Shown: piece after piece, positions 1 to 8,542 of the stretch
How positions within the stretch are numbered: the stretch's first letter is position 1
How the letters are laid out: each line of letters opens with the position of its first letter
From: Chlamydiae bacterium CG10_big_fil_rev_8_21_14_0_10_42_34
GTDB taxonomy: Bacteria > Chlamydiota > Chlamydiia > Chlamydiales > SM23-39
Assembly: GCA_002773795.1 (NCBI GenBank)
Contig: PFAD01000015.1
Coordinates: 114,353-164,582 of the forward strand
Direction: 5' to 3'
Length of the DNA stretch: 50,230 bases
Notes under the pieces: generated by a model
The model's input: the letters and a program-made list of their open reading frames with translations, nothing else
Databases searched by the model: none
What the model was told of the DNA's origin: nothing
Translations under genes and position numbers: made by a program

Positions 1-243
1 TGTTGCAAATGAAATGAGTCCCAAAGCCACCCAACTTTGCCAAGCTGAAAGCAAATTAAGAAAAAACATCCCAAACGATTGTGTATTTGTAAAGCACCAG
101 CTCCCTAATTTTTGAACTTGAGCTTTGAGCATTAGGGCGCCTAATGAATTAAAAATGACAAAGACCCCCACCATAGACCACCCAAAGAGATGTGTGGATG
201 AGGAGCTTACAAACTGTGTGAGAATCTTAATGTACTGAGCCAT
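1..243 (-). CDS. Small membrane protein, DMT/SMR-like (C-terminus outside window)
   Basis: An open frame runs from an ATG at 243 leftward off the window edge without a stop (81 codons visible). The visible part has a short polar N-terminus, a hydrophobic segment at about residues 20-38 followed by the motif NSLGALMLKAQVQKLGS, and a second hydrophobic stretch at about 55-80. A helix followed by a Leu-Lys-rich GALMLK-type motif resembles small drug/metabolite-superfamily (EamA or SMR) proteins, but the rest of the gene is not available. An AGG about 10 bases before the ATG could serve as ribosome binding site. Family assignment is tentative; a membrane location is well supported. Confidence 0.55.
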   Translation of the reverse strand, partial: MAQYIKILTQFVSSSSTHLFGWSMVGVFVIFNSLGALMLKAQVQKLGSWCFTNTQSFGMFFLNLLSAWQSWVALGLISFAT

Positions 244-389
244 AAAGATAACCTAACGCGATGCTGTCTTTCTGTAATTTTTTAACTCGTATACCGCGCT
301 TTTAGATATTTTCATCGTTTTGAAAAATTCAAGACAGATACTACTTAAACAAATCGGATTGTGCAATGATTTTTCAAATTGAAGGTGGG

Positions 390-3300
390 TTAATCGAGGG
401 GTTCTTTGGCAATTGTCGGGAGGATGTCGGCAATTGTGGGGCTCCACTCAAGACCGCGCTTATACACTGTATGCGAGGCGATAAAGCACGCAATGACCGC
501 TTTTTTATGAATGTCGGGCATCGCTAGAATTTGCTTTTCATATTGCTTGCGAAGCAGCGGTGGACAGTATTGCAAAAGACATTGAATCAGCGCTGGATCT
601 GTCAGATCATTTTTTTCTAAATAATCGAGTAGCTGATATTTAAAGAGGTTGATTTTTTCTGAGATGAGATCTGAAATATCTGTGAGGAATTGTCCCGTTT
701 TTTGATGCGTATCAAGGAGGAGTTTCGCCTCATTTTCGGCAGCTTTTGCAATAATTTGCAAAACCTCTTTCACATATTCTTTTTTGTTTGTCACAAACTC
801 TTCTTCACTCATACAAAGACTTGCCAACACTTCAAATGAGGAGCAGATTACGCCCCCTTTATTACACGAACTATCCTTGAAGATAAGGACCCCTAATTTT
901 TCAAGGGCGTGTCGGGCGCCTGGGGTCAGGTAGAGGTTTGCTCCTTCAACGATTGCTTTAGAAGTTGGTTTGCCCGTTTCATCGAGGTAATTGAAGTAGT
1001 TTGTGTCGTTGAGCGTTCGAGGTCTGCCGCCTCCAGGAATGAAGACGTCAGCTTTGACTTGATGGACGTTATTGCGATAGAGTTGATGCATTTCATCGCC
1101 AGAGAGCCACTCTTGCACCACTTTGCCCTCTTTTTTGCGCCAGATTAATGTTTGTTGTGCAAGTGCGCTCTCTTCTCTTTTTGTAAATACATCGAGAAGA
1201 AAACCCCCCTCATGCAGCTGCTCGGCAGGGTAACTTCTAATCGGTTGGCTTGTTTCAAATAGCTTAGCCATCTCTTGAAGGTTGAGCCCTTCTGGATCAT
1301 AGATCGTCCCAGATACATCAGTTAGGGCGAGTAGCTTTGCTGTTTTTGTGTAGTATTTATAGAGGTTGAGGATCTCATTGCCTGCTACATCTCCATCGGG
1401 CCCACCCGATATTTTCACGGTAAAGGGGTCTTTTTTTGGATCGATGCCGAGGAAGTGGAGCATTTCATGGAGATAGACGTTTACTCCGTAAGATGTGACT
1501 CCAAACTCTTTGTGATTGATTCCCGCGCCGGGCTTGCTGCTCATGAACGATCTTCCCGGCTTGTAGTTATGTTTCACGGCAAAATTTGCGATCCAGTCGA
1601 TCATTTTATTGAACATGTTCTCATCGGGACCCAGATAGATGTATTCTGGTTTTTTCCAGTAATCAACGATTGATTTTGCCCTTAGTTTCCCATCTTCTTC
1701 ACAGTTGATGAGTGTCATGAAGCTGTCGATATAGGAGCTTTGCGATGCGTAAAGATAGTTCAGTTTATGATCCCGATGGTAAATTTTTAGCTTTTCTTCT
1801 TGGATTTGGGGATCTATGCCATCTGCAGTCATCTCTTTTTTATAAATTTTCGCCTCTTCGGCAAAGACCTCAAAAGGCTCGAGCAAAATGGCCGTTTTTG
1901 CGCCCCCTTCAGGGATGTCTTTGTTTTTCTTTTGCTGTGTGTAGGCCAAGTTATAAGCTTCTGAGAAGATATTGTTTCTCTCTTGGTAGTACTGCTCCAT
2001 TTTTTCTGGAATGACAGTTCTTACGCCACCTCGGGCTAGATCTTTAAACCGGATGTTAAAGCCAATGAAATGCATGCCGCGGACGAAAAAAATCCCGAAC
2101 GGAAGCTCTGGAAATTTTTCCTTCCGATCAAATGGCGCATTATCCAAATATTTAGGATCTAGGCGAAAGGAAAAGCCGCTTTTATTATTTCGGTAAAAAT
2201 TCGTTTTCAACGTGTGATCGATAAAGTTTAAGACTTGCTTGAGGATATTTTTGCGTCTTAAATCGTTGATCGCTTGACCGGTATCTAGTTTTTCGATGAG
2301 CCCGATGAGTTTTTTGTTCAGTTTATCATATTGCGCTAAGTTATTTTTTTCTGGGTCAAACTTGAGGGCAAATAGCTTGCATAGTTCCACAGTAAGTTCT
2401 GGATGACGGCACAATCCTTCAACGATGTGCTCGTGAGAGTAGAGGTTTGGATCTGCATAGACGAGAACTTGGTGGGTGAAGCTTACAAAATTACGAACGA
2501 GATGAGCTTCATTGCCCGTAATCATATGTGTATCGACAAACTGAGCGCCGATTAAATCGTCCGTCTCGAAGTATTTTACAAGGGCAAGTTCGCGTAAAAA
2601 ATCTTGAATGTTGGCCTCTTCCCATGCAGCTTTGCCTTTTAAGCCATGCAAGCCAAGTGAGAGGATTAAAACACTTTCCGTTGTTGATATATCAATGTAA
2701 GTTGCCACCACTTTTTTTAAGGCAAGTCCATGGTGATGGATTAGTTGCGCAAGATGAAACAAGAAGCCCGCTTTTGGAACATTTTTCCAAGCCATCACGA
2801 TTTGTAGTGAGGGGACCTCTTGTTCCTTCCAGTCTTCATTGCGGATGACTTCGTATTGACATTGCTCACGGCTTTTTGCGCGGAAAAACATTTTTAATGC
2901 AAGCGATAGCCGCTCTTTTGCCATAGAAGTGAGAAAGTTCGGCGTGATCCGATGAACGATCCCTTCCACCTCTTCTTGGCTAAGTTTTGGGTTATGCTCT
3001 CTTGCTTTTTCATAAAGCTCTTGAACTTTGTCCCGTGGGAGTTTTTCTGCTTTAGAAAGATCGTAGAAATACAAAAGAGTAATTCGAAGTTTACATTTAC
3101 TGTCGTTGGGAAGAGCGATATCTGAAACAAAGGTTCGGTAATATCGGATTACGTAGTTTCTGAACTTTTTGAATATTTTTAGATCTGAGTCGGGTGCATC
3201 TATGGATAAAACGATGATCTTGTGTTTGAAGTGGATTGGCGTAAAGTTGTCTTGAAGATTAAAGCTAAGCAAGTTGCGCGCGATTAAGACCCTTGTCTGC

Positions 3301-3434
3301 TGATCTACCGCGTCGAGGAATGTGGGGGGCATGTGTTTTTCTAACCAAAGATAGGACTCTTCAAACGCTTTTGTTTCAGCTTCGAGCGCTTTTTTCAGTT
3401 CTTCAGGGGAGAGCGGTGGGTATTTTGGTTGCAT
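390..3434 (-). CDS. Large NAD-specific glutamate dehydrogenase (GDH2-like, about 1000 aa)
   Basis: This 1014-residue protein oxidatively deaminates glutamate to 2-oxoglutarate and ammonium with NAD, feeding amino-acid carbon into the TCA cycle. The catalytic core is in the second half: FKDLARGGVRT near 463-473, PEGGAKTAIL around 508-517 with the candidate catalytic Lys513, then the dinucleotide-binding part with SGGPDGDVAGNE and LTDVSGTIYDPEG, and KAIVEGANLYLTPGAR near the end. The first 400 residues are the long regulatory extension typical of large GDHs rather than of the 450-residue hexameric type. A strong Shine-Dalgarno (AAGGAGG) lies just before the ATG, and a 5-bp inverted repeat can pair with it (separate entry). 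It is transcribed alone. Assignment to the large-GDH class is firm; use of NAD rather than NADP is inferred from class. Confidence 0.9.
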   Translation of the reverse strand: MQPKYPPLSPEELKKALEAETKAFEESYLWLEKHMPPTFLDAVDQQTRVLIARNLLSFNLQDNFTPIHFKHKIIVLSIDAPDSDLKIFKKFRNYVIRYYRTFVSDIALPNDSKCKLRITLLYFYDLSKAEKLPRDKVQELYEKAREHNPKLSQEEVEGIVHRITPNFLTSMAKERLSLALKMFFRAKSREQCQYEVIRNEDWKEQEVPSLQIVMAWKNVPKAGFLFHLAQLIHHHGLALKKVVATYIDISTTESVLILSLGLHGLKGKAAWEEANIQDFLRELALVKYFETDDLIGAQFVDTHMITGNEAHLVRNFVSFTHQVLVYADPNLYSHEHIVEGLCRHPELTVELCKLFALKFDPEKNNLAQYDKLNKKLIGLIEKLDTGQAINDLRRKNILKQVLNFIDHTLKTNFYRNNKSGFSFRLDPKYLDNAPFDRKEKFPELPFGIFFVRGMHFIGFNIRFKDLARGGVRTVIPEKMEQYYQERNNIFSEAYNLAYTQQKKNKDIPEGGAKTAILLEPFEVFAEEAKIYKKEMTADGIDPQIQEEKLKIYHRDHKLNYLYASQSSYIDSFMTLINCEEDGKLRAKSIVDYWKKPEYIYLGPDENMFNKMIDWIANFAVKHNYKPGRSFMSSKPGAGINHKEFGVTSYGVNVYLHEMLHFLGIDPKKDPFTVKISGGPDGDVAGNEILNLYKYYTKTAKLLALTDVSGTIYDPEGLNLQEMAKLFETSQPIRSYPAEQLHEGGFLLDVFTKREESALAQQTLIWRKKEGKVVQEWLSGDEMHQLYRNNVHQVKADVFIPGGGRPRTLNDTNYFNYLDETGKPTSKAIVEGANLYLTPGARHALEKLGVLIFKDSSCNKGGVICSSFEVLASLCMSEEEFVTNKKEYVKEVLQIIAKAAENEAKLLLDTHQKTGQFLTDISDLISEKINLFKYQLLDYLEKNDLTDPALIQCLLQYCPPLLRKQYEKQILAMPDIHKKAVIACFIASHTVYKRGLEWSPTIADILPTIAKEPLD

Positions 3435-3436
3435 TC

Positions 3437-3454
3437 CCTCCTTTTAATCGGAGG
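3437..3454 (-). promoter_or_regulatory. Inverted repeat covering the glutamate dehydrogenase ribosome binding site
   Basis: On the minus strand CCTCC, eight bases, then GGAGG directly precede the GDH start codon. The GGAGG half is the Shine-Dalgarno, so pairing of the arms would hide it. The stem is only 5 bp, with an alternative CTCCT/AGGAG register, so a regulatory role is possible but not shown. Confidence 0.35.
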
Positions 3455-3491
3455 AGTATTTTTTTGAAAGGGTAAGATAGAGGGCGGAGGC

Positions 3492-4595
3492 TTAGCGCGC
3501 TTCAAATCTACGAAATATACGACAGTTTGGTAACTGCTGCTGAAGTAGTATGAGGCCATCGGGTGTGAGATTTCTACATTCACTGAACTCCAGAGTCTCG
3601 AGATTAGCAAGTGGGTACAGGTCTACAAGGTTTTCATCTCTGATATAGCAGTTGCTTAAGTTAAGATATCTAAGCTGAGTGAGCAATGCAATCTGTCCGG
3701 GGTTACAGGCTGGGTTATTCCACCAGTATTTAAGAATAAGAGTATTGAGATTAGGTAGGTGCTGCAAGTGAGCAAGGCCGGCACCTGTGAGATTGGCGTT
3801 GGCTGTGAGGTCAAGTCTATCGAGCTCAGAAAAGTGTTGCAGATGGATGAGGTGTTCATCATTGACATCGCAGGAATTGAGGCTGAGATCTTCAATCAGA
3901 GTTAGAGGCCGCAGGTGAACCAGGCCGGCGCCTGTGAGATCAGTGTTGCGGCTGAGATCAAGCACAACAAGCTTAAGAAAGTGTCGTAGATGGAAGAGGG
4001 ATTCATCATTGATATCACACCAGCTGATATTAAGAACTTCAAGTAGAATCATATGTTGCAAGTGAACAAGGCCGGGGCCTTTGATTTCATAATTCTCGTC
4101 AATCTTAAGCTCCTTAAGCTTAGTAAATGGTTGTAGATAAACTAGGTCATTATCAGAGATATTACAGTTGCTGAGATTGAGATCTTCAAGCTCAGTGAGC
4201 GGTTGTAGATGCGCAAGGCCGGCGCCTGTGATTTGTTTGCAACCGGAGAGATTGAGCTGCGTGAGCCGATTGAGCTTTTGTAAGTGTGCGAGACCGTCAT
4301 TAGTAATGCACACTTGGTTTTCGAGATCGAGGTGGATTAGATTGGGATAATTCTTCACTAATATAGCCAAATCATTATCGGTGATACTTTTTCGAGGTGC
4401 CAGATATATAACATGCTGATTGAGTACACTCTGTGATAACTGTCTAGCAGCTACTGCTGCAGCTCTTATATCTTTAGATGTTAGACAACTTCCTATTTCG
4501 CCGATTATCTCGGGAGGAAGGCTTTGAATGTTGAGGGATTGTTCTGTTGACGGTTCTGGTGGTTTAAAAGGGGGAGGGAAGGAAATAGCTGTCAT
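3492..4595 (-). CDS. F-box-like leucine-rich-repeat protein, probable host-directed effector
   Basis: A 367-residue protein with two parts. Residues about 23-65 contain LPPEIIGEIGSCL followed by a polar helix, matching the F-box pattern (LPxExxxxIxxxL) that in eukaryotes binds Skp1. Residues about 70-360 are a run of leucine-rich repeats of 24-25 residues built on GLAHLQxLxxLxxLNLSxC, the cysteine-containing type seen in F-box/LRR (FBXL) proteins. The N-terminus is Pro/Ser/Thr-rich with no classical signal peptide, compatible with type III secretion. I chose the ATG at 4595; an upstream TTG at 4610 lies too close to the promoter. A well-formed promoter precedes it (4627-4655), so it is a stand-alone unit. 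LRRs are certain, the F-box is a good motif match, and effector function is inferred from what is known of amoebal chlamydiae. Confidence 0.8.
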   Translation of the reverse strand: MTAISFPPPFKPPEPSTEQSLNIQSLPPEIIGEIGSCLTSKDIRAAAVAARQLSQSVLNQHVIYLAPRKSITDNDLAILVKNYPNLIHLDLENQVCITNDGLAHLQKLNRLTQLNLSGCKQITGAGLAHLQPLTELEDLNLSNCNISDNDLVYLQPFTKLKELKIDENYEIKGPGLVHLQHMILLEVLNISWCDINDESLFHLRHFLKLVVLDLSRNTDLTGAGLVHLRPLTLIEDLSLNSCDVNDEHLIHLQHFSELDRLDLTANANLTGAGLAHLQHLPNLNTLILKYWWNNPACNPGQIALLTQLRYLNLSNCYIRDENLVDLYPLANLETLEFSECRNLTPDGLILLQQQLPNCRIFRRFEAR

Positions 4596-4626
4596 GTTCG
4601 TAATTATCAATTAATTATTGATTGAA

Positions 4627-4655
4627 ATTATAATGGAATATCGGTTTGGATTCAA
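4627..4655 (-). promoter_or_regulatory. Sigma70-type promoter of the F-box/LRR gene
   Basis: On the minus strand TTGAAT (4655-4650), a 17-base spacer and TATAAT (4632-4627) form a near-consensus promoter. The predicted transcription start falls about 25 bases before the ATG at 4595. The surroundings are much more AT-rich than the flanking genes. Confidence 0.65.
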
Positions 4656-4662
4656 TTGGCAT

Positions 4663-6543
4663 TCATTTCTTGAGGAGGCGTAAGCTATTGAGGCCGACAA
4701 GGACTGTGCCCCCTTCATGAAGAAGGACGGCCACCCAAAGAGGGACTAGGCCCAAGAGGGCAGGGGTTGTTGCAAAAAGGATAACTCCGACGGCAAGCGA
4801 GAGGTTTTGTTTTACGATTTTCATCGTTTTCTTAGATCGGTTAAAGAGCCAGCCGAGAAGGTGTAGATCGTCGTTTAAGAGAACTACATCCGATGCATCC
4901 ACTGCTGTCGAGCTTCCTATTTTTCCCATCGAGATGCCGACTGTGGCTCTTGCAAGCGCTGGAGCGTCATTGATTCCATCGCCGACCATTGCAAGACCTT
5001 GCGTTTCTGAAAGTTCGGCCACTTTATCGAGTTTATCTGCGGGTCTTAGGTTGGCGTAAACCTCTTGAATGCCAAGTTGTTTTGCAACCGTTTGCGCATT
5101 TTGCTCGTTATCTCCAGTAAGAATAATGGGGCGTAAGGGGAGATCTTGGATCATTTGAGACATCTCTTTTCTCACTTGATCTGAAAAGCGAAATAGGTAC
5201 TTTTTATCTTCAAAGAGGAGTGCAGCGAGGACACCGATATCTTTTGTCTCAATTCCAATAAATTCAGGCAGTCCAATCGCAACGCGTTTCCCTTGGTGAG
5301 TTCCTTCAAGGCCGAATCCCGGGATCGATTTAAAGTTCTCGATTTTAGCGGGAGCAATCTTTTTTTGTTCGGCTAACTTGCAGATGGCTGTTGCGATGGG
5401 GTGAACAGCATTTCTTTCTAGGCCAAAAGCTATGGAAAGAGCGGTGTCTGGACAATCGTTTGCGATACATTGAAGATCGCCTGTTGTGAGTGTGCCCGTT
5501 TTATCAAAGGCGATGATTGTGCAGTTAGCGAGGGCATCCAGTGTGATTCCCCCTTTGAGGAGGATCCCTTTTTTTGCAGAGGCGCTAATTGCGCTAAGAT
5601 ATGCGGTCGGTGTTGCGATAATGAGCGCGCATGGCGATGCTGCAATGAGAAACGCGAGGGCTCGGTAGACAGATCCTTCATGTCCCAGGTAGGTCATTGA
5701 GAAAATGAGGGGAAGGGTAAGGGCGAAGAGGAAGGTGAGAGTGATAATGGAGGTGGCGTAATGTTTGCCAAATTGATCGAGCCACCTTTGCAATTTGGGT
5801 TTTGCTTCTTGTGCTTGCGTGATCAGTTGCACGATACGGGCAAGTGTTGAGTCAGAACTCGTTCGATTTACTTCGACAGTAAGGGACCCTTCTAAGTTGC
5901 GGGCGCCCGCTGCAACTTGATCTCCAACAGTTTTGCGAACGGGGATACTTTCTCCGGTTAGGTGGACCAGATTAACCGATGAGCTCCCTTCGATCACTAA
6001 GCCATCGAGTGGGACAATTTCTCCGTGTTTTACGAGGACATGTTCTTTGATTTGAATATCGCGGATCGATTTTTCAAAAATGATCCCATCTTCACCAACT
6101 ATATGGGCAAATTTGGGAGCGATATTATTGAGATTGTGAAGTGCGCTTCTCGCTTTATTTGAAACGCTGTGTTCCATTCCGTGAGACAGTTCAAAAAGGA
6201 CAAGTAAAAGAGCTCCTTCCAGCCCGCTATCGATAGAGACGGCAACAAAGGCTGCGGTGGTCATCAAAACATCGATATTGATCTCAAGATTTTTTAGATC
6301 GTTTAGTGAAGCAATGAGTGCAGGGATGCCCGATAGAAAATAGACGAAGGATAAAAATAGGTAAGAAAGCGGGGGGTTAGTGAATGAAAAACCAAATGCG
6401 CAAATGAGAAAAAAAGCGGAGCTGCTCGCACTTTTTAAGGAGAGATTTTTACTCCACTTGCGCGATGAGGGCGTTAAAAAAGGGCTGATGCTTTCTTCTT
6501 TACCGGATGAGAAAAATTCATCGAAGAGGTAAGGCTCTTTCAT
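4663..6543 (-). CDS. P1B-4-type heavy-metal-transporting ATPase (CT727/ZntA-like)
   Basis: An inner-membrane pump of 626 residues that exports a transition metal at the cost of ATP. Visible hallmarks are the actuator loop with LTGESIPVRK, the membrane metal motif SPC (in AASPCALIIATP), the phosphorylation site DKTGTLTTG, the nucleotide-binding His-Pro (NAVHPIATAI), GDGINDAPALARA, and a last helix with HEGGTVLVGLNSLRL. SPC together with HEGGT is the signature of the P1B-4 subgroup, linked to Co, Zn or Fe(II). No cysteine-rich N-terminal metal-binding domain is present, also typical of that subgroup. The ATG at 6543 overlaps the upstream stop as ATGA, so I prefer it to the longer frame starting at 6606. 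It is the last gene of the serS operon. Confidence 0.88.
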   Translation of the reverse strand: MKEPYLFDEFFSSGKEESISPFLTPSSRKWSKNLSLKSASSSAFFLICAFGFSFTNPPLSYLFLSFVYFLSGIPALIASLNDLKNLEINIDVLMTTAAFVAVSIDSGLEGALLLVLFELSHGMEHSVSNKARSALHNLNNIAPKFAHIVGEDGIIFEKSIRDIQIKEHVLVKHGEIVPLDGLVIEGSSSVNLVHLTGESIPVRKTVGDQVAAGARNLEGSLTVEVNRTSSDSTLARIVQLITQAQEAKPKLQRWLDQFGKHYATSIITLTFLFALTLPLIFSMTYLGHEGSVYRALAFLIAASPCALIIATPTAYLSAISASAKKGILLKGGITLDALANCTIIAFDKTGTLTTGDLQCIANDCPDTALSIAFGLERNAVHPIATAICKLAEQKKIAPAKIENFKSIPGFGLEGTHQGKRVAIGLPEFIGIETKDIGVLAALLFEDKKYLFRFSDQVRKEMSQMIQDLPLRPIILTGDNEQNAQTVAKQLGIQEVYANLRPADKLDKVAELSETQGLAMVGDGINDAPALARATVGISMGKIGSSTAVDASDVVLLNDDLHLLGWLFNRSKKTMKIVKQNLSLAVGVILFATTPALLGLVPLWVAVLLHEGGTVLVGLNSLRLLKK

Positions 6544-7259
6544 GGCAAAATTTTTGTGAGATAAAAAGCGATTCCTGATGCCAGGGCGGCTACCGCTAAA
6601 TTCCAAACAATTGCGGGGAGCCGTTTGTTTTTTTCAAGATGGGCTGTCATTGCTGCAGATAAGGCGATCATAATGGCTGCGCAAATGGGGGGAGCCCAGG
6701 ACGGGAAAGTAAGGAGGCCTAAAAAGAAGATTAAAGCAGATGCAACAACACCGATAAAAGCTCCCGATGCTTGCTTTAAGGGGTGCTCGTAACTTTCTAG
6801 CGATAGACCTAGCTCTTCTTCCAACATTACTTGAAGTAGGCGGTTATCATCTGCCATGAGAACTTCAACCGCTTCATCTAGGAGTTTTCCGGTAAACCCT
6901 TTTGCTTCATAAAGGGCTTTAAGTTCTTCTTTTTCTGTGGATCGGTGATGCTCAATTTCCCATCGCTCCTCTTCGATGACTCTGTGAAGTCTTTCAAGTC
7001 TTGACCAACCCAATATCGCACTGCGTCCCACTTTCCAAACAAGCCAGCCTGAAACGATGACAAGCATCATAAGGGGGATTTTATCGGCTAAAAGGACCCA
7101 TAAGATGAGTAAGATGACTGCGGTTTCTTTTGCAGCGTCAGCAAATGCGCTGATGTGGCCGGGTAGCTCTGTGCCGTGAACTTCAGCGGAGGCCATCTTC
7201 CCTTTTTTTCGCGCTTCAATCACATGTTCTAACGGCTCTTTGCCTTCAAAATGGCTCAT
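6540..7259 (-). CDS. VIT1/CCC1-like membrane protein (CT728-like)
   Basis: A 239-residue integral membrane protein with hydrophobic segments at about 47-80 (two), 160-180, 185-202 and 213-235. Between them lies a charged region (ERWEIEHHRSTEKEELKALYEAKG...) with WEIEHxxxxEKEEL and a following LMADDNRLLQVMLEEELGL. This arrangement, a first helix pair, an acidic helical linker with conserved Glu residues and a final helix group, is that of the VIT1/CCC1 family, which moves Fe(II) or Mn(II). Its place between an aminopeptidase and a metal ATPase, joined to both by 4-base ATGA overlaps, supports a metal-handling role. The synteny argument with CT728 is from memory, and the transported ion cannot be read from the sequence. 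Confidence 0.7.
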   Translation of the reverse strand: MSHFEGKEPLEHVIEARKKGKMASAEVHGTELPGHISAFADAAKETAVILLILWVLLADKIPLMMLVIVSGWLVWKVGRSAILGWSRLERLHRVIEEERWEIEHHRSTEKEELKALYEAKGFTGKLLDEAVEVLMADDNRLLQVMLEEELGLSLESYEHPLKQASGAFIGVVASALIFFLGLLTFPSWAPPICAAIMIALSAAMTAHLEKNKRLPAIVWNLAVAALASGIAFYLTKILP

Positions 7260-8536
7260 GATTGCTCTAAGGAGATAAGGGGTTTTTCGAAAGATACTTT
7301 AAGAAGCTTTGCTAAAGCGAGCAAGTCTTGAGTAGATACTGTTTCTCTGATCGAGTGCATCGCCCAACAAGCAAGGCCGATATCTACTGTTTGAATGCCG
7401 AGATTTGCCCCCATCATTGCACCAACGGTTCCTCCACCTGATAGATCGGACCTTGATGCCGATGTCTGCAGGGGGATTTTATTTTTTTTCGCCAAATGGA
7501 CAATGGGAGCTGCAGATGGGCCGTTTGTCGCATATCGCGAGCTAAATTTCACAACGGGACCTTTACCCATAAGAGGCGCATTTTGAGTGTCGTATTTTTC
7601 TGGGAAATTGGGGTGAAATGCATGGCCCACATCACAAGATATGCAAAGAGATCTGCTTTTCAATCGGTATAAATCTTCTCGGTCCATTTTGTTTTGCATG
7701 CAGATCCTTTCAAGCATTTGATCGACGAAAAGAGAGTCTGCACCCCCATAGGTTTTCGAGCCGATTTCTTCATGATCCCAAAAGATGGCCATTTGGATGG
7801 TATCTTCTGTTGCTTTAGAGTTGAGGAGCGCATCGAGACTTGCAAAAGCAGATGTGAGGTTGTCTAGGCGATATGAAGAGATCAATTCATCTTCAAAGCC
7901 ATTAAGTGCAGCTCTTTCCAAAGGAACTAAGAAAAGATCAAAGCTGAGCAATTCGTGGAAGCTGTGGTGTTTTTTGAGCCACATATCGAGATGATTTTCT
8001 TTAGTTTGGATGCTGTAGATTGCTTTTAAGTGATCTTGTTTATGGACGAGAGTCCCTTTTTCATTGATGTCGCGTTGCAAATGGATTGCAATACCAGGGA
8101 TGATCAGTGGGTAGTCGTCGAGAAACACAAGTTTTGTTTCGCACTGTCCATTTTTGTTTGCCACAACGATTCTTCCTGCAAGTGCAAGATCGCGGTCAAG
8201 CCATGTGTGAAGAAGAGGGCCTCCATAAATTTCTGTCCCAAACTGACCGATTCCTTGCGATGAAATTTCTGGGCGCGGTTTGATTTTAAGCGCAGGGCTG
8301 TCGAGGTGACTTGCATGCAATATGGCCGATTGGGGCTTTTTTTTTGGAAGGCGAAAGGCAGCAACAAGAGAATCTTCCCGAGTGACAAAGTATCCTTTTC
8401 CTGGTTCAAGTGTCCATTTTTCTCCTTCAGAAAGGGGGGTAAAGTCTGCTTCAGCAAGACGCATCCCCACCTCTTTGGCCGCATGGTACACGGTTGGAGA
8501 GCGGTTTAAAAATTGGACAAAATTCCCCAGTGTCAT
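7256..8536 (-). CDS. M18 family aminopeptidase (aspartyl aminopeptidase-like)
   Basis: A 426-residue cytosolic metallo-aminopeptidase that removes N-terminal residues, acidic ones in characterised M18 enzymes. The two-metal site is visible as HASHLDSPALKIKP (first His and Asp), FWDHEEIGSKTYGGADS (Glu-Glu pair) and SCDVGHAFHPNFPEKYD. The C-terminal RSDLSGGGTVG and IGLACWAMHSIRE match the family's last metal ligand region. Length is normal for bacterial M18 enzymes (420-430). It lies between serS (6 bases upstream) and the VIT-like gene (4-base overlap), so it is cotranscribed. From memory of the Chlamydiaceae map this gene is absent from the matching CT728-CT729 junction, making it an insertion here or a loss there. 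Confidence 0.9.
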   Translation of the reverse strand: MTLGNFVQFLNRSPTVYHAAKEVGMRLAEADFTPLSEGEKWTLEPGKGYFVTREDSLVAAFRLPKKKPQSAILHASHLDSPALKIKPRPEISSQGIGQFGTEIYGGPLLHTWLDRDLALAGRIVVANKNGQCETKLVFLDDYPLIIPGIAIHLQRDINEKGTLVHKQDHLKAIYSIQTKENHLDMWLKKHHSFHELLSFDLFLVPLERAALNGFEDELISSYRLDNLTSAFASLDALLNSKATEDTIQMAIFWDHEEIGSKTYGGADSLFVDQMLERICMQNKMDREDLYRLKSRSLCISCDVGHAFHPNFPEKYDTQNAPLMGKGPVVKFSSRYATNGPSAAPIVHLAKKNKIPLQTSASRSDLSGGGTVGAMMGANLGIQTVDIGLACWAMHSIRETVSTQDLLALAKLLKVSFEKPLISLEQS

Positions 8537-8542
8537 AATTTC

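Noticed and set aside
253-447. Small minus-strand frame at the end of the glutamate dehydrogenase gene
   Set aside because: It overlaps the GDH C-terminus in another frame, has no ribosome site and no family resemblance.
8104-8484. 126-residue minus-strand frame within the M18 aminopeptidase gene
   Set aside because: It is an out-of-frame shadow of a gene with complete catalytic motifs.
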